Shown: positions 1 through 8,421, counted from the stretch's first letter. The stretch is DNA of 64,000 nucleotides from Streptomyces sp. AA1529 (GCF_000280905.1 NZ_ALAP01000078.1:62001-126000), one strand, 5' to 3'. A program made the numbers and translations. Notes: generated from the sequence alone by a model not told the origin.

Positions 1-1
1 C

Positions 2-259
2 CGCGGACTCGCCGCCGCGATGCTGGACGGACTGACGCTCCGCGTCGCCGAGGAGCTCGGCATCGACAGCGTCGAGACCACGGTCACCCCGGACAACACC
101 CCCTCCAACCGGCTGTTCACCTCCTACGCACAGCGCCACTCGGCCGCGGTCGCCAAGGACGTGCTGTTCGACGCCGCCCTCTTCCCGGAGGACGGCCACC
201 TGCCGGAAGTGCTGTACCGGATCGGTCCGGTCGTGTTTCCCGGCGCATCGAAGCGCTGA
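2..259 (+). CDS. ectA: L-2,4-diaminobutyrate N-gamma-acetyltransferase EctA, C-terminal part
   Basis: The reading frame enters from the left edge of the window and ends at TGA 257-259, so only about 85 C-terminal residues are visible. The protein reads as the end of a GNAT-fold acetyltransferase, with the EctA-like stretch 'TTVTPDNTPSNRLF' followed by a conserved tail. EctA acetylates diaminobutyrate to gamma-N-acetyl-diaminobutyrate, the second step of ectoine synthesis in the cytoplasm. Identification relies mostly on position: it lies 91 bp upstream of ectB in the order ectA-B-C-D. The start codon, promoter and catalytic N-terminal half lie outside the window. Confidence 0.9.
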   Translation, partial: RGLAAAMLDGLTLRVAEELGIDSVETTVTPDNTPSNRLFTSYAQRHSAAVAKDVLFDAALFPEDGHLPEVLYRIGPVVFPGASKR

Positions 260-350
260 CGTATACGGCCGCACCCCGGCGGGTAGGCACCGTCGCCGAC
301 CGCCCATAACCAGACTTTCTTCGCACACGACTCACTCCCTGGAGCAAGCT

Positions 351-1619
351 GTGACCATCACCCCGCCCGACCTCAGCGTCTTCGAAACCGTGGAGTCGGA
401 GGTGCGCAGCTACTGCCGTGGCTGGCCGACCGTCTTCGACCGCGCGCAGGGCGCGCACATGTACGACGAGGACGGCCACACCTACCTGGACTTCTTCGCC
501 GGAGCGGGCACCCTCAACTACGGCCACAACAACCCGGTCCTCAAACGGGCGCTGCTGGACTACCTCGAGCGCGACGGCGTGGTGCACGGGCTGGACATGT
601 CCACCAGCGCCAAGCGCGCGTTCCTGGAGACCTTCCAGGAGCTCGTCCTCAAGCCGCGCGGCATGGACCACAAGGTGATGTTCCCCGGCCCGACCGGCAC
701 CAACGCCGTCGAGGCGGCGCTGAAGCTGGCCCGCAAGGTGAAGGGCCGCGAGTCGATCGTCTCCTTCACCAACGCCTTCCACGGCATGTCGCTGGGCTCG
801 CTCGCGGTCACCGGCAACGCGTTCAAGCGCGCGGGCGCCGGCATCCCGCTGGTGCACGGCACCCCGATGCCGTTCGACGACTACCTCAACGGCACCACCG
901 AGGACTTCGTCTGGTTCGAGCGGCTGCTGGAGGACCAGGGCTCCGGTCTGAACAAGCCCGCCGCCGTGATCGTCGAGTCGGTGCAGGGCGAGGGCGGCAT
1001 CAACGTCGCCCGCGCGGAGTGGCTGCGGGCCCTGTCCGAGCTGTGCGAGCGGCACGACATGCTGCTGATCCTGGACGACATCCAGATGGGCTGCGGCCGC
1101 ACCGGTGCCTTCTTCTCCTTCGAGGAGGCGGGCATCAAGCCGGACATCATCACCCTGTCGAAGTCCATCGGCGGCTACGGCATGCCGCTGGCGCTCACCC
1201 TGTTCAAGCCGGAGCTGGACATCTGGGAGCCGGGCGAGCACAACGGCACCTTCCGCGGCAACAACCCGGCCTTCGTGACCGCGACCGCCGCCCTGCAGAC
1301 CTACTGGGCGGACGGCCAGATGGAGAAGCAGACGCTCTCCCGCGGCGAGCAGGTCGAGGCGCAGCTGAAGGCCATCGCCGAGGAGCACCCCGCGGAGGTG
1401 GCCGACTACCGCGGCCGCGGCCTGGTGTGGGGCCTGGAGTTCCACGACAAGAGCCGCGCCAACGCGGTGGCCAAGCGGGCCTTCGACCTGGGGCTGCTCA
1501 TCGAGACCTCGGGGCCGGCGAGCGAGGTCGTCAAGCTCCTGCCGTCGCTGACCATCAGCCCCGACGAACTGGACGAAGGGCTGCGTATCCTGGCCCGGGC
1601 AGTTCGCGAAACCGCCTGA
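351..1619 (+). CDS. ectB: Diaminobutyrate--2-oxoglutarate transaminase EctB
   Basis: This 422-aa class III PLP aminotransferase converts aspartate semialdehyde plus glutamate to L-2,4-diaminobutyrate, the first committed step of ectoine synthesis. Visible family features are the N-terminal 'DEDGHTYLDFFAGAGTLNYG' stretch, the 'ILDDIQMGCGRTG' cofactor-binding region, and the PLP lysine in 'LSKSIGG' at about residue 271. Length matches the EctB family. A GTG start at 351 follows a GGAG ribosome-binding site. It is the second gene of the ect operon and is followed by a GC-rich hairpin before ectC. No aspartokinase gene is seen downstream, so precursor supply must come from elsewhere. Confidence 0.97.
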   Translation: MTITPPDLSVFETVESEVRSYCRGWPTVFDRAQGAHMYDEDGHTYLDFFAGAGTLNYGHNNPVLKRALLDYLERDGVVHGLDMSTSAKRAFLETFQELVLKPRGMDHKVMFPGPTGTNAVEAALKLARKVKGRESIVSFTNAFHGMSLGSLAVTGNAFKRAGAGIPLVHGTPMPFDDYLNGTTEDFVWFERLLEDQGSGLNKPAAVIVESVQGEGGINVARAEWLRALSELCERHDMLLILDDIQMGCGRTGAFFSFEEAGIKPDIITLSKSIGGYGMPLALTLFKPELDIWEPGEHNGTFRGNNPAFVTATAALQTYWADGQMEKQTLSRGEQVEAQLKAIAEEHPAEVADYRGRGLVWGLEFHDKSRANAVAKRAFDLGLLIETSGPASEVVKLLPSLTISPDELDEGLRILARAVRETA

Positions 1620-1631
1620 CCCGCATGGATC

Positions 1632-1662
1632 GGCCCGTCCCGGCTACCCGCCGGGACGGGCC
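1632..1662 (+). terminator. Hairpin between ectB and ectC (attenuator or partial terminator)
   Basis: A perfect 12-bp stem (GGCCCGTCCCGG at 1632-1643 pairing with 1651-1662) closes a 7-nt loop, beginning 12 nt after the ectB stop codon. The next gene, ectC, begins about 95 nt later. Inside an operon such a structure could attenuate read-through or stabilise the ectAB message. It has no long U-tract, which is usual for Streptomyces hairpins. Confidence 0.6.
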
Positions 1663-1756
1663 TCTTCCGTAGTGGACACCGCCGGGAGAGCGCTCCGCCG
1701 GAATGGACAGGGGGAGGCTCTTCCGTCATGCACACAGAGAAAGGCACCATCACGCC

Positions 1757-2161
1757 GTGATCATTCGTTCCTTCAAAGACATCGAGAACACCGACCGACA
1801 CGTCAAGGCGGCGTCAGGCACCTGGGAGAGCAAGCGCATCGTGCTCGCCAAGGAGAAGGTGGGCTTCTCCCTGCACGAGACCGTGCTCTACGCGGGCACC
1901 GAGACCTCGATGTGGTACGCCAACCACATCGAGGCCGTGCTCTGCGTCGAGGGCGAGGCGGAACTGACCAACGACGAGACCGGCGAGAAGCACTGGATCA
2001 GCCCCGGCACGATGTACCTGCTCAACGGGCACGAGAAGCACACGATGCGACCGAAGACCGACTTCCGGTGCGTGTGTGTCTTCAACCCGCCGGTCACCGG
2101 CCGTGAGGACCACGACGAGAACGGCGTCTACCCGCTGCTCACCGAGCCCGACGAGGGCTGA
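1757..2161 (+). CDS. ectC: L-ectoine synthase EctC
   Basis: This 134-aa cupin protein cyclises gamma-N-acetyl-diaminobutyrate to ectoine. The GTG start at 1757 gives the family-typical N-terminus '[18 protein letters not shown]'; the open frame upstream of it does not look like EctC. Metal/substrate residues of the family can be placed at Glu59 ('ANHIEAVLC'), Tyr87 and His95 ('[13 protein letters not shown]'), two positions off the numbering I recall for characterised EctC. Length is normal. The gene follows ectB after 137 bp containing a hairpin and precedes ectD by 172 bp, so the operon may be processed or attenuated at both gaps. Confidence 0.96.
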   Translation: MIIRSFKDIENTDRHVKAASGTWESKRIVLAKEKVGFSLHETVLYAGTETSMWYANHIEAVLCVEGEAELTNDETGEKHWISPGTMYLLNGHEKHTMRPKTDFRCVCVFNPPVTGREDHDENGVYPLLTEPDEG

Positions 2162-2187
2162 CCCCGGGGCAGAGCTGCGACGCGCCG

Positions 2188-2219
2188 CAGTACGGCGGGG
2201 CATCTGCTCCGCCGTACTG
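2188..2219 (+). terminator. Hairpin between ectC and ectD
   Basis: An 11-bp perfect stem (CAGTACGGCGG at 2188-2198, complement at 2209-2219) with a short inner GCA/TGC extension lies 26 nt after ectC. It resembles a factor-independent terminator or attenuator that could lower ectD expression relative to ectABC. The remainder of the 172-bp gap carries a purine-rich ribosome-binding site (GAGAGGAGAGGAAGG) just before ectD. Confidence 0.55.
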
Positions 2220-2333
2220 ACACGCTGAGGCACAGCCCCGCCGTGCTGGGGGACCGTTCGCCGGTCCACTTCGGTCGTCCCGGCCGTTTCGCCATGTGAA
2301 CAGGGCCGTACGAGAGGAGAGGAAGGCACAACC

Positions 2334-3233
2334 ATGACCACCGCACCCGAGCGCATCGCCGACCTGTACCCGACCCGTGGAACCACCGAGGTGGCCATCC
2401 CGCGGATGGACCCCGTCGTGTGGTCCGAACCGGGTACTCCGGGGCCGATCGAGGCCGCGGAGCTGGCGGGCTTCGAGCGGGACGGGTTCCTCGCCGACGA
2501 CCAGCTCGTCGGCCCTGACGAGGTCGACGTGCTGCGCGGGGAACTGGAACGGCTCACCTCGGATCCGGAGATGCTCACCGACGAACGCTCCATCGTGGAG
2601 CCGAAGTCGAACGAGATCCGGACCGTGTTCGAGGTGCACAAGATCAGCGAGGTCTTCGCCCGACTGGTGCGGGACCCGCGAGTCGTGGGCAGGGCACGGC
2701 AGATCCTGGGCTCGGACGTCTACGTCCACCAGTCCCGGATCAACGTCAAGCCGGGCTTCGGCGCCACGGGATTCTACTGGCACTCCGACTTCGAGACCTG
2801 GCACGCGGAGGACGGCATGCCGCACATGCGGGCCGTGTCGGTCTCGATCGCGCTGACGGAGAACTACGACACCAACGGCGGTCTGATGATCATGCCGGGG
2901 TCGCACAAGACCTTCCTCGGCTGCTCGGGCGAGACACCGAAGGACAACTACAAGAAGTCGCTGCAGATGCAGGACGCGGGGACGCCCTCCGACGAGTCCC
3001 TGACCAAGTTCGCCGAGGCGCACAGCATCAAGCTGTTCACGGGCAGCCCCGGCTCGGCGACCTGGTTCGACTGCAACTGCATGCACGGCAGCGGTGACAA
3101 CATCACTCCCTACCCGCGGAGCAATGTGTTCATCGTCTTCAACAGCGTCGAGAACGAGGCAGTGGAACCGTTCGCCGCACCCGTCCGCCGCCCCGAGTTC
3201 ATCGGGGCGCGGGACTTCACCCCGGTGAAGTGA
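2334..3233 (+). CDS. ectD: Ectoine 5-hydroxylase EctD
   Basis: This 299-aa non-heme Fe(II)/2-oxoglutarate dioxygenase of the PhyH superfamily hydroxylates ectoine to 5-hydroxyectoine. The signature 'FYWHSDFETWHAEDGMP' supplies iron ligands His150 and Asp152, and the distal ligand is His251 in 'CNCMHGSGDN'. The 'MPGSHKTF' turn and normal length also fit. The start at 2334 follows an AGGAGAGGAAGG ribosome-binding stretch. It is the last ect gene and is closed by a 28-bp palindromic terminator. Its presence implies that the organism makes 5-hydroxyectoine as well as ectoine. Confidence 0.97.
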   Translation: MTTAPERIADLYPTRGTTEVAIPRMDPVVWSEPGTPGPIEAAELAGFERDGFLADDQLVGPDEVDVLRGELERLTSDPEMLTDERSIVEPKSNEIRTVFEVHKISEVFARLVRDPRVVGRARQILGSDVYVHQSRINVKPGFGATGFYWHSDFETWHAEDGMPHMRAVSVSIALTENYDTNGGLMIMPGSHKTFLGCSGETPKDNYKKSLQMQDAGTPSDESLTKFAEAHSIKLFTGSPGSATWFDCNCMHGSGDNITPYPRSNVFIVFNSVENEAVEPFAAPVRRPEFIGARDFTPVK

Positions 3234-3251
3234 CGCGGCCGGTGCCCTGAT

Positions 3252-3279
3252 GGGGGCGGGACCCGCGGGTCCCGCCCCC
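3252..3279. terminator. Bidirectional terminator after ectD
   Basis: This is a perfect 28-bp palindrome (14 + 14 bp, beginning GGGGGCGGGACCC), 18 nt past the ectD stop codon. It lies between two convergent genes, ectD and the class V aminotransferase, and is symmetric, so it can end transcription from both sides. Confidence 0.85.
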
Positions 3280-3369
3280 GCACCATGCGAGGACGGGCCG
3301 GTGCGGCCCGGGCCCGACAACCGGCCGGGGCCTCCGGAACGGCCGGGACCTCCGGACACCGGCCCCGGG

Positions 3370-4434
3370 TCAGCCGGCCAGCAGGTCGAGCAGCCGCTCC
3401 ACATCCGCTTCGGTGTTGTGCAGATGGAAACTGGCCCGCAGATTGCCGTCCCGGGCCGCGAGCGCCACCCCGGCGGCGGCCAGCTTCTCGACGGCGTGCC
3501 CGAGACCGGGTACCGCGACGATCGCCGAGTCCCCCGGCACCGGTTCGTATCCGCCGGGCAGTTCGGCGACCCCCGCGCGGAACCGGGCCGCCAGCGCCCG
3601 GTCGTGCGCGCCGATCACCTCCGGGCCGCCCAGTTCCTCGACGAGGGCGAGCGAGGGCACCGCGCCGAGGTACGGCAGAAAGGCGATCGACTCCGTGTAC
3701 GCCCGGGCGTCCGGGGCCAGCCGGGCGATCGGGCCGTAGCAGTCGTCCCACGGCGAGGCGCCCGCCACCCAGCCCGCGTGCAGCGGCAGCAGCGCTCCTT
3801 CCTGCTGCGCCTGCGCGGAGACGACCAGGAACGACGCGCCCCGCGGGCACAGCAGCCACTTGTAGGCGTTGCACACGACGTAGTCGTAGTCGTCCGCCTC
3901 GACGGGGAACCAGCCCGCGGCCTGCGTGGCGTCCAGCAGCACCCGGGCACCGTGTGCGCGGGCGGCGGCCCGGACGGCCGGCAGGTCGGCGACCCGGCCG
4001 TCCGCCGACTGCACCGCGCTGAGGGCCACCAGCGCGGTGGAGTCGGCCACCGCCTCGGGCAGTTCCGCCAGGGGCACGGTGCGCAGCGTCACATCGTCCC
4101 GCACCGTGAACGGGTTGACGACGGAGCTGAAGTCGCCCTCCGGAGCGAGCACTTCCGCACCGGAGGGGAGCGAGGCGGCGACCAGTCCGGTGTGGGTGGA
4201 GACCGCGCTGCCGGCCGCGACGCGGTCCGGGGTCGTCCCGGCGATCCGCGCGAAGGCGGCCCGCGCCGCGTCGGCCGCGGCGTAGTAGGCGGCATGGTCG
4301 ATCCGCCCGGCCGCCATGTCGGAGGTGGCCGTCGTGAGCGCGGCTGCGGTACGGGTGGGGAGGAGGCCCTGGGACGCGGTGTTGCAGTAGGTGACCTCGG
4401 GCTGGAACTCGGCGGCGAGCACACGTTGGTCCAT
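3370..4434 (-). CDS. Class V aminotransferase-fold PLP enzyme
   Basis: This is a 354-aa fold-type I PLP enzyme of the class V aminotransferase family (cysteine desulfurase / isopenicillin N epimerase-like). It shows 'DATQAAGWFPVEADDYDYVV' with the cofactor aspartate, and 'CNAYKWLLCPRG' with the likely Schiff-base lysine. I chose the internal ATG at 4434 ('MDQRVLAAEFQPEVTYCNTASQG') because the typical N-terminal motif 'YCNTASQG' then falls near residue 16; a longer frame starts at 4470. It lies 39 nt downstream of the aldehyde dehydrogenase and is probably co-transcribed. The substrate cannot be read from sequence; it could act on an amino intermediate feeding the dehydrogenase or be unrelated. 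Confidence 0.85.
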   Translation of the reverse strand: MDQRVLAAEFQPEVTYCNTASQGLLPTRTAAALTTATSDMAAGRIDHAAYYAAADAARAAFARIAGTTPDRVAAGSAVSTHTGLVAASLPSGAEVLAPEGDFSSVVNPFTVRDDVTLRTVPLAELPEAVADSTALVALSAVQSADGRVADLPAVRAAARAHGARVLLDATQAAGWFPVEADDYDYVVCNAYKWLLCPRGASFLVVSAQAQQEGALLPLHAGWVAGASPWDDCYGPIARLAPDARAYTESIAFLPYLGAVPSLALVEELGGPEVIGAHDRALAARFRAGVAELPGGYEPVPGDSAIVAVPGLGHAVEKLAAAGVALAARDGNLRASFHLHNTEADVERLLDLLAG

Positions 4435-4473
4435 CCGCCCAGTGTCCCGGGCCCGGTGGCCGGGGTCCACCGG

Positions 4474-6039
4474 TTACCCGGCGACGGGCCCGCGCACGGC
4501 CCCGTCCCCCGCCGGCTGCTCCCGTACGCCGTCGATCCGGCGGGGCAGGCCCAGCGGATTGGTGTCGCGCAGCTCGGGCGGGAGCAGCGCCTCGGGCGTG
4601 TCCTGGAAGACGACCGGCCGCAGCCAGCGCTCCAGCGCGGTGGCCCCCACCGAGGTCGAGGTCGAGGTGGTGGCGGGGTAGGGCCCCCCGTGGTGCTGCG
4701 CGGGCGCGACGGCGACACCGGTGGGCCACCCGTTCACCAGCACGCGTCCGGCCAGTGCGGTGAGCCGCGCGACCAGCCGGGCGGCACCGCCGCCGCCGGC
4801 GGCCTCGTCGGCGCCGAGGTGCACGGTGGCGGTGAGGCTCCCCTCGATCCGCCCGAGCACGGCCTCGGCCTCGGCCTCGTCGGTGTACCGGACGGCGACG
4901 GTCACCGGGCCGAAGCACTCCTCGAACAGCAGCTCGTGCTCCGCACCCAGGTCGGCGGCGGCGACGGCGAACAGCCCGGGCCGCACGGTCCGCTCGTCCT
5001 CGCCGGTCCCGGCGGCGACCGGGGCCGCGACGGAGGCGAGGCGGGCCCGTCCGGCGGTGCCCGCCAGGAACGCCTCCCGCATCCGGTCGTCGAGCAGATG
5101 GCCGGGCGCGGTGGCCCGCAACGCACCGGAGAGCGCCGCCAGCAGCCGGTCGCCGTCGGCGCCGTCGGGCACCAGCACCAGGCCGGGCTTGACGCAGAAC
5201 TGTCCGGTGCCCAGGGTCATGGAGCCGCCGAGCCCCTCGCCGATCTGCTCGGCACGCTCGGCGGCCGCGGCGGGGGTGACCAGGACGGGGTTGAGCGAGC
5301 CGAGCTCGCCGTGGAAGGGGATCGGGCGGGGCCGGGCGGCGGCCGCGTCGAAGAGGGCACGGCCGCCCTTGACCGAGCCGGTGAACCCGGCGGCCGACAC
5401 CCGGGGGTGCCGCACCAGTTCGACGCCCGCCTCGAACCCGTGCACGACGGAGACGACGTCCTCGGGGAGCCGGGTGTCGGCGGCGGCGGCGCGCAGTGCC
5501 GCCGCGCACAGCTGGGAGGTGGCCGGGTGGTCGGGGTGCGCCTTGACCACGACGGGGCAGCCGGCGGCGAGGGCGCTGGCGGTGTCGCCGCCGGGGACGG
5601 AGAAGGCCAGCGGGAAGTTGGAGGCGGCGTAGACGGCGACGACGCCGATCGGCAGCTTGTAGCGGCGCAGATCGGGGCGGGGCGGGGTGCGTGCGGGGTC
5701 GGCGCGGTCGATGATGACGTCGAGGTGCCCGCCGTCCTCGACCTCGTCGGCGAAGGCCCGCAACTGTCCGGTGGTGCGGCCCAGTTCACCGGTCAGCCGG
5801 GGCAGGCCCAGGGCACTCTCGGCGTCGGCGGCGGCGACGATCCGCTCGCCGTCGGCCTCCAGGCGCTCCGCCGCGGCGCGCAGGAAGGCCGCCCGGGCGA
5901 CCCGGTCGGCCAGCGCCGGGAGCGCCCGGTGCGCGGCTTGTACGGCCGCGTCCACGTCGGCCGCCGTGGCCTCGTCGGCGACCTGTTCGCGCTGCTTTCC
6001 GGTACGGGGGTCGACGCTCCACACTGGTGCTGCTGCCAC
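4474..6039 (-). CDS. Aldehyde dehydrogenase, 2-ketoglutarate-semialdehyde dehydrogenase type
   Basis: This 521-aa NAD(P)+-dependent aldehyde dehydrogenase begins at GTG 6039, preceded at 8 nt by AGGAGG. The protein has the family's 'AASNFPLAFSVPGGDTASALAAGC' region, 'GFTGSVKGGRALFD', 'FHGELGSLNPV' and the catalytic cysteine in 'LGTGQFCVKPGL'. Its length and 'FHGELGS' wording fit the 2-oxoglutarate-semialdehyde dehydrogenase clade, which completes oxidative uronate, aldarate, pentose or hydroxyproline catabolism to 2-oxoglutarate. It is transcribed away from an IclR regulator with a palindromic operator between them, and a uronate dehydrogenase gene lies nearby. That context favours the uronate/aldarate role, although no dehydratase for the intermediate steps is in the window. 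Confidence 0.88.
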   Translation of the reverse strand: MAAAPVWSVDPRTGKQREQVADEATAADVDAAVQAAHRALPALADRVARAAFLRAAAERLEADGERIVAAADAESALGLPRLTGELGRTTGQLRAFADEVEDGGHLDVIIDRADPARTPPRPDLRRYKLPIGVVAVYAASNFPLAFSVPGGDTASALAAGCPVVVKAHPDHPATSQLCAAALRAAAADTRLPEDVVSVVHGFEAGVELVRHPRVSAAGFTGSVKGGRALFDAAAARPRPIPFHGELGSLNPVLVTPAAAAERAEQIGEGLGGSMTLGTGQFCVKPGLVLVPDGADGDRLLAALSGALRATAPGHLLDDRMREAFLAGTAGRARLASVAAPVAAGTGEDERTVRPGLFAVAAADLGAEHELLFEECFGPVTVAVRYTDEAEAEAVLGRIEGSLTATVHLGADEAAGGGGAARLVARLTALAGRVLVNGWPTGVAVAPAQHHGGPYPATTSTSTSVGATALERWLRPVVFQDTPEALLPPELRDTNPLGLPRRIDGVREQPAGDGAVRGPVAG

Positions 6040-6108
6040 CGGGGTCCTCCTGGTCTGGCGGATCGGCTCCCCCGCGAGCCCGGCAGCGTTCCGGGGCCCG
6101 CAGAGTGT

Positions 6109-6124
6109 GTTCGGTATGCTGAAC
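6109..6124. promoter_or_regulatory. Putative IclR-family operator
   Basis: The sequence GTTCGGTATGCTGAAC is an imperfect 16-bp palindrome (12 of 16 positions symmetric, arms GTTC/GAAC). It lies in the 148-bp divergent region between the aldehyde dehydrogenase (start 6039) and the IclR gene (start 6188). Position and shape suit an IclR-family autoregulatory site that could also control the dehydrogenase. Confidence 0.5.
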
Positions 6125-6187
6125 GACATCCCTGTGGATGAATTCCTTCCGGACTGTAGAGCTGCGCGAACAGAGGGGTCAAGGTCG

Positions 6188-6958
6188 ATGCCGGGTACCG
6201 AAGCGGGGGGATCGCAGGTCAAGTCGGCCGTACGGACGGTGGAACTGCTGGAGTTCTTCGCGGCCCGGCCGGGGATGCACACCCTCGCCGCCGTCCAGGC
6301 CGCGGTCGGCTACCCCAAGTCGAGCCTCTACATGCTGCTGCGCACCCTGGCCGACCTCGGCTGGGTCGAGACGGACGCCACCGGCACCCGGTACGGCATC
6401 GGGGTGCGGGCGCTGCTGGTGGGGACGTCCTACATCGACGGCGACGAGGCCGTGGCCGCGGCCAAGCCCGCACTCGACCACCTCCTGGCCGACACCACCG
6501 AGACCGTCCACCTGGCCCGGCTGGACGGCACCGACGTCGTCCACCTCGCCGTCCGGCAGTCCCCGCACCATCTGCGCCCGGTCGCCCGCGTCGGCCGCCG
6601 GCTGCCCGCGCACTCGACCGCGCTGGGCAAGGCGCTGCTGGCGGCACACTCGGACGAGCAGGTGTGCGCCATGCTCCCGGAGACGCTGGAGCGGCTCACC
6701 GAGCACACCAGCACCGACCGCGCACAACTGCTGGAGGAGCTGCGGCTGGTGCGCGAACAGGGGTACGCGCTGGACCGCGAGGAGAACACGCTGGGGCTGC
6801 GCTGCTACGGCGTCGCCATCCCCTACCGCACCCCGGCCCGGGACGCCATCAGCTGCTCGGTGCCGGCGGCCCGGCTGACACCCGAGCACGAACAGACGGT
6901 CAAGCACGCGCTGTTCGACGCGCGGGACCGGCTGGTGTACGCCACCCGCACCCTCTGA
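6188..6958 (+). CDS. IclR-family transcriptional regulator
   Basis: This 256-aa protein has an N-terminal winged helix-turn-helix ('LAAVQAAVGYPKSSLYMLLRTLADLGWVE', residues about 35-65) and a C-terminal IclR effector domain with 'HSTALGKALLAA' and 'REQGYALDREENTLGLRCYG'. The latter is the conserved ligand-pocket region. The ATG at 6188 is used because a longer open frame reaches upstream through the divergent promoter. It is divergent from the aldehyde dehydrogenase/aminotransferase pair and 182 bp upstream of uronate dehydrogenase, so it probably regulates a sugar-acid catabolic module. The effector is unknown; a uronate, aldarate or 2-oxoglutarate semialdehyde precursor would be consistent. 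Confidence 0.93.
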   Translation: MPGTEAGGSQVKSAVRTVELLEFFAARPGMHTLAAVQAAVGYPKSSLYMLLRTLADLGWVETDATGTRYGIGVRALLVGTSYIDGDEAVAAAKPALDHLLADTTETVHLARLDGTDVVHLAVRQSPHHLRPVARVGRRLPAHSTALGKALLAAHSDEQVCAMLPETLERLTEHTSTDRAQLLEELRLVREQGYALDREENTLGLRCYGVAIPYRTPARDAISCSVPAARLTPEHEQTVKHALFDARDRLVYATRTL

Positions 6959-7140
6959 CGGGCTGCCCGCCGGTCCGCCGGGCCCCCGGGAGCGGGGCCG
7001 GACCGCCACCGGGCGGGGCGGCGTCTTGACGGGCGGGGCGGCCCTTCGTAGCGTCACCTTCCCCCTGGTGGCCGCCCCGCTGCGCCCGCATCGGCGCCCC
7101 GGGACCGAAGCGCCGCCGGACGACCGGATGGAGACCGTAC

Positions 7141-7977
7141 GTGCCCGAGAGTCCCGCGGCCGGGTCCGCGCCCCGCACCGTCCTGCTGACCGGCGCCGCC
7201 GGGGGTCTCGGCACCCGGATGCGGGAGCTGCTGCCGGGCTACGGCTGGACCCTGCGGCTGCTGGACATGCGCCCGGTCCCGGACGCACCCGAGGCGCACG
7301 TACTGGACCTGGGAGCAGCGGACGCCGACGCGCTGCGCATCGCGGTCCGGGGCGTGGAGGCGATCGTGCACCTGGCGGGGATCTCCCTGGAGTCCACGTT
7401 CGAGAAGATCCTCGACGCCAACATCCGGGGCACGTACGCGCTCTACGAAGCCGCCCGCGCCGAGGGCGTGCACCGCGTCGTCTTCGCCTCCTCCAACCAC
7501 GCGGTCGGCTTCACCCCCGTCCCCGCGGACGGCGCGGCGCTGATCCCGCCGGACACCCCGCACCGCCCCGACACCTTCTACGGCCTCTCCAAGTCCTTCG
7601 GCGAGGACCTGGCGCAGCTCTACCGGGACCGGCACGGCATCGAGACCGTCTCCATCCGGATCGGCTCCTGCCAGGCGGCACCGACCTCCGTGCGGGGGCT
7701 GTCGACCTGGCTCAGCTTCGGCGACTGCGCCCGGCTCCTGCACGCGGCACTGACCGCGCCGGACGTCGGCCACACGGTCGTCCACGGCTCCTCCGCCAAC
7801 ACCCGGCTGTGGTGGGATCTCGCCCCGGCCCGCGCCCTGGGCTACACGCCGCGTGACGACTCGGAGCCCTTCGCGGCGGAACTCATCGCCCAGTACGGGG
7901 AGTTGGACACCCGGGACCCCGATCAGGCACATCTGGGGGGCGAGTTCTGCACCCGTCCGCCGAGGTGGCCGCACTGA
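7141..7977 (+). CDS. udh: Uronate dehydrogenase (NAD-dependent, SDR fold)
   Basis: This 278-aa extended SDR/epimerase-fold protein has the Rossmann motif 'TGAAGGLGTRM' near residue 18 and the catalytic 'YGLSKSFGEDLAQLY' Tyr-Lys pair. Stretches typical of bacterial uronate dehydrogenases are also present: 'VHLAGIS', 'VFASSNHAVGF', 'RIGSC', 'LSTWLSFGD' and 'WWD'. Udh oxidises glucuronate or galacturonate to the aldaro-lactone, the first step of oxidative uronate degradation. The GTG start at 7141 directly follows the codon for the upstream leader. With the nearby semialdehyde dehydrogenase it supplies the first and last steps of a route from uronate to 2-oxoglutarate. The intermediate glucarate dehydratase and ketodeoxyglucarate dehydratase are not in this window. 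Confidence 0.85.
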   Translation: MPESPAAGSAPRTVLLTGAAGGLGTRMRELLPGYGWTLRLLDMRPVPDAPEAHVLDLGAADADALRIAVRGVEAIVHLAGISLESTFEKILDANIRGTYALYEAARAEGVHRVVFASSNHAVGFTPVPADGAALIPPDTPHRPDTFYGLSKSFGEDLAQLYRDRHGIETVSIRIGSCQAAPTSVRGLSTWLSFGDCARLLHAALTAPDVGHTVVHGSSANTRLWWDLAPARALGYTPRDDSEPFAAELIAQYGELDTRDPDQAHLGGEFCTRPPRWPH

Positions 7978-8073
7978 GTGCCGCCGCACGCGGGGCCGGA
8001 CGGGGCGGACGGGGCGACGGGCGGGGCAGGCATGATGGATCAGCAACCGACCAGCCACGGGGAGGCCCCTGAG

Positions 8074-8421
8074 ATGCTCGCCACACCGCTCAACCAGCTC
8101 GCCGACGCACAGGACGCGGGTTCGGACCTGCTCTCCGACCTCACGCACTCGGGCGTGCTGAGCTGGATCGTCCTCGGTCTGGTCGCGGGCACGGTGGCCA
8201 AGATCCTGCTGCCCGGCCGCGATCCGGGCGGCCTCGTGGGCACCGTGCTCATCGGTGTCGCCGGGGCGTTCATCGGGGGCTGGCTCTCCGCCACCTTCCT
8301 GGACCGTCCGATAGCCAACAACGTGGTGGATCCCAGCCTCTGGATCGCCGCCGTCGCCGGGGCACTGGTACTGCTGATCGTCTACCGGCTGCTCTTCGGA
8401 CATTCCCGCGACCGCCACTGA
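8074..8421 (+). CDS. GlsB/YeaQ/YmgE-family membrane protein
   Basis: This is a small 115-aa integral membrane protein. Hydrophobic segments are 'LSWIVLGLVAGTVAKILL', 'VGTVLIGVAGAFIGGWLSATF' and 'LWIAAVAGALVLLIVYRLLF', with the family motif 'GLVAGTVAKILLPGRDPGGLVGT'-like arrangement (glycine-rich turn after the first helix). This is the transglycosylase-associated/GlsB stress-response family, whose biochemical role is unsettled. I used ATG 8074, preceded by GGGGAGG at a good distance, rather than the longer frame from 7978. The N-terminus carries an extra hydrophilic stretch of about 25 residues before the first helix. Confidence 0.82.
   Translation: MLATPLNQLADAQDAGSDLLSDLTHSGVLSWIVLGLVAGTVAKILLPGRDPGGLVGTVLIGVAGAFIGGWLSATFLDRPIANNVVDPSLWIAAVAGALVLLIVYRLLFGHSRDRH

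Noticed and set aside
3250-6141. 963-aa plus-strand open frame opposite the aminotransferase and aldehyde dehydrogenase
   Set aside because: Shadow frame in high-GC DNA; the minus-strand genes have clear catalytic motifs.
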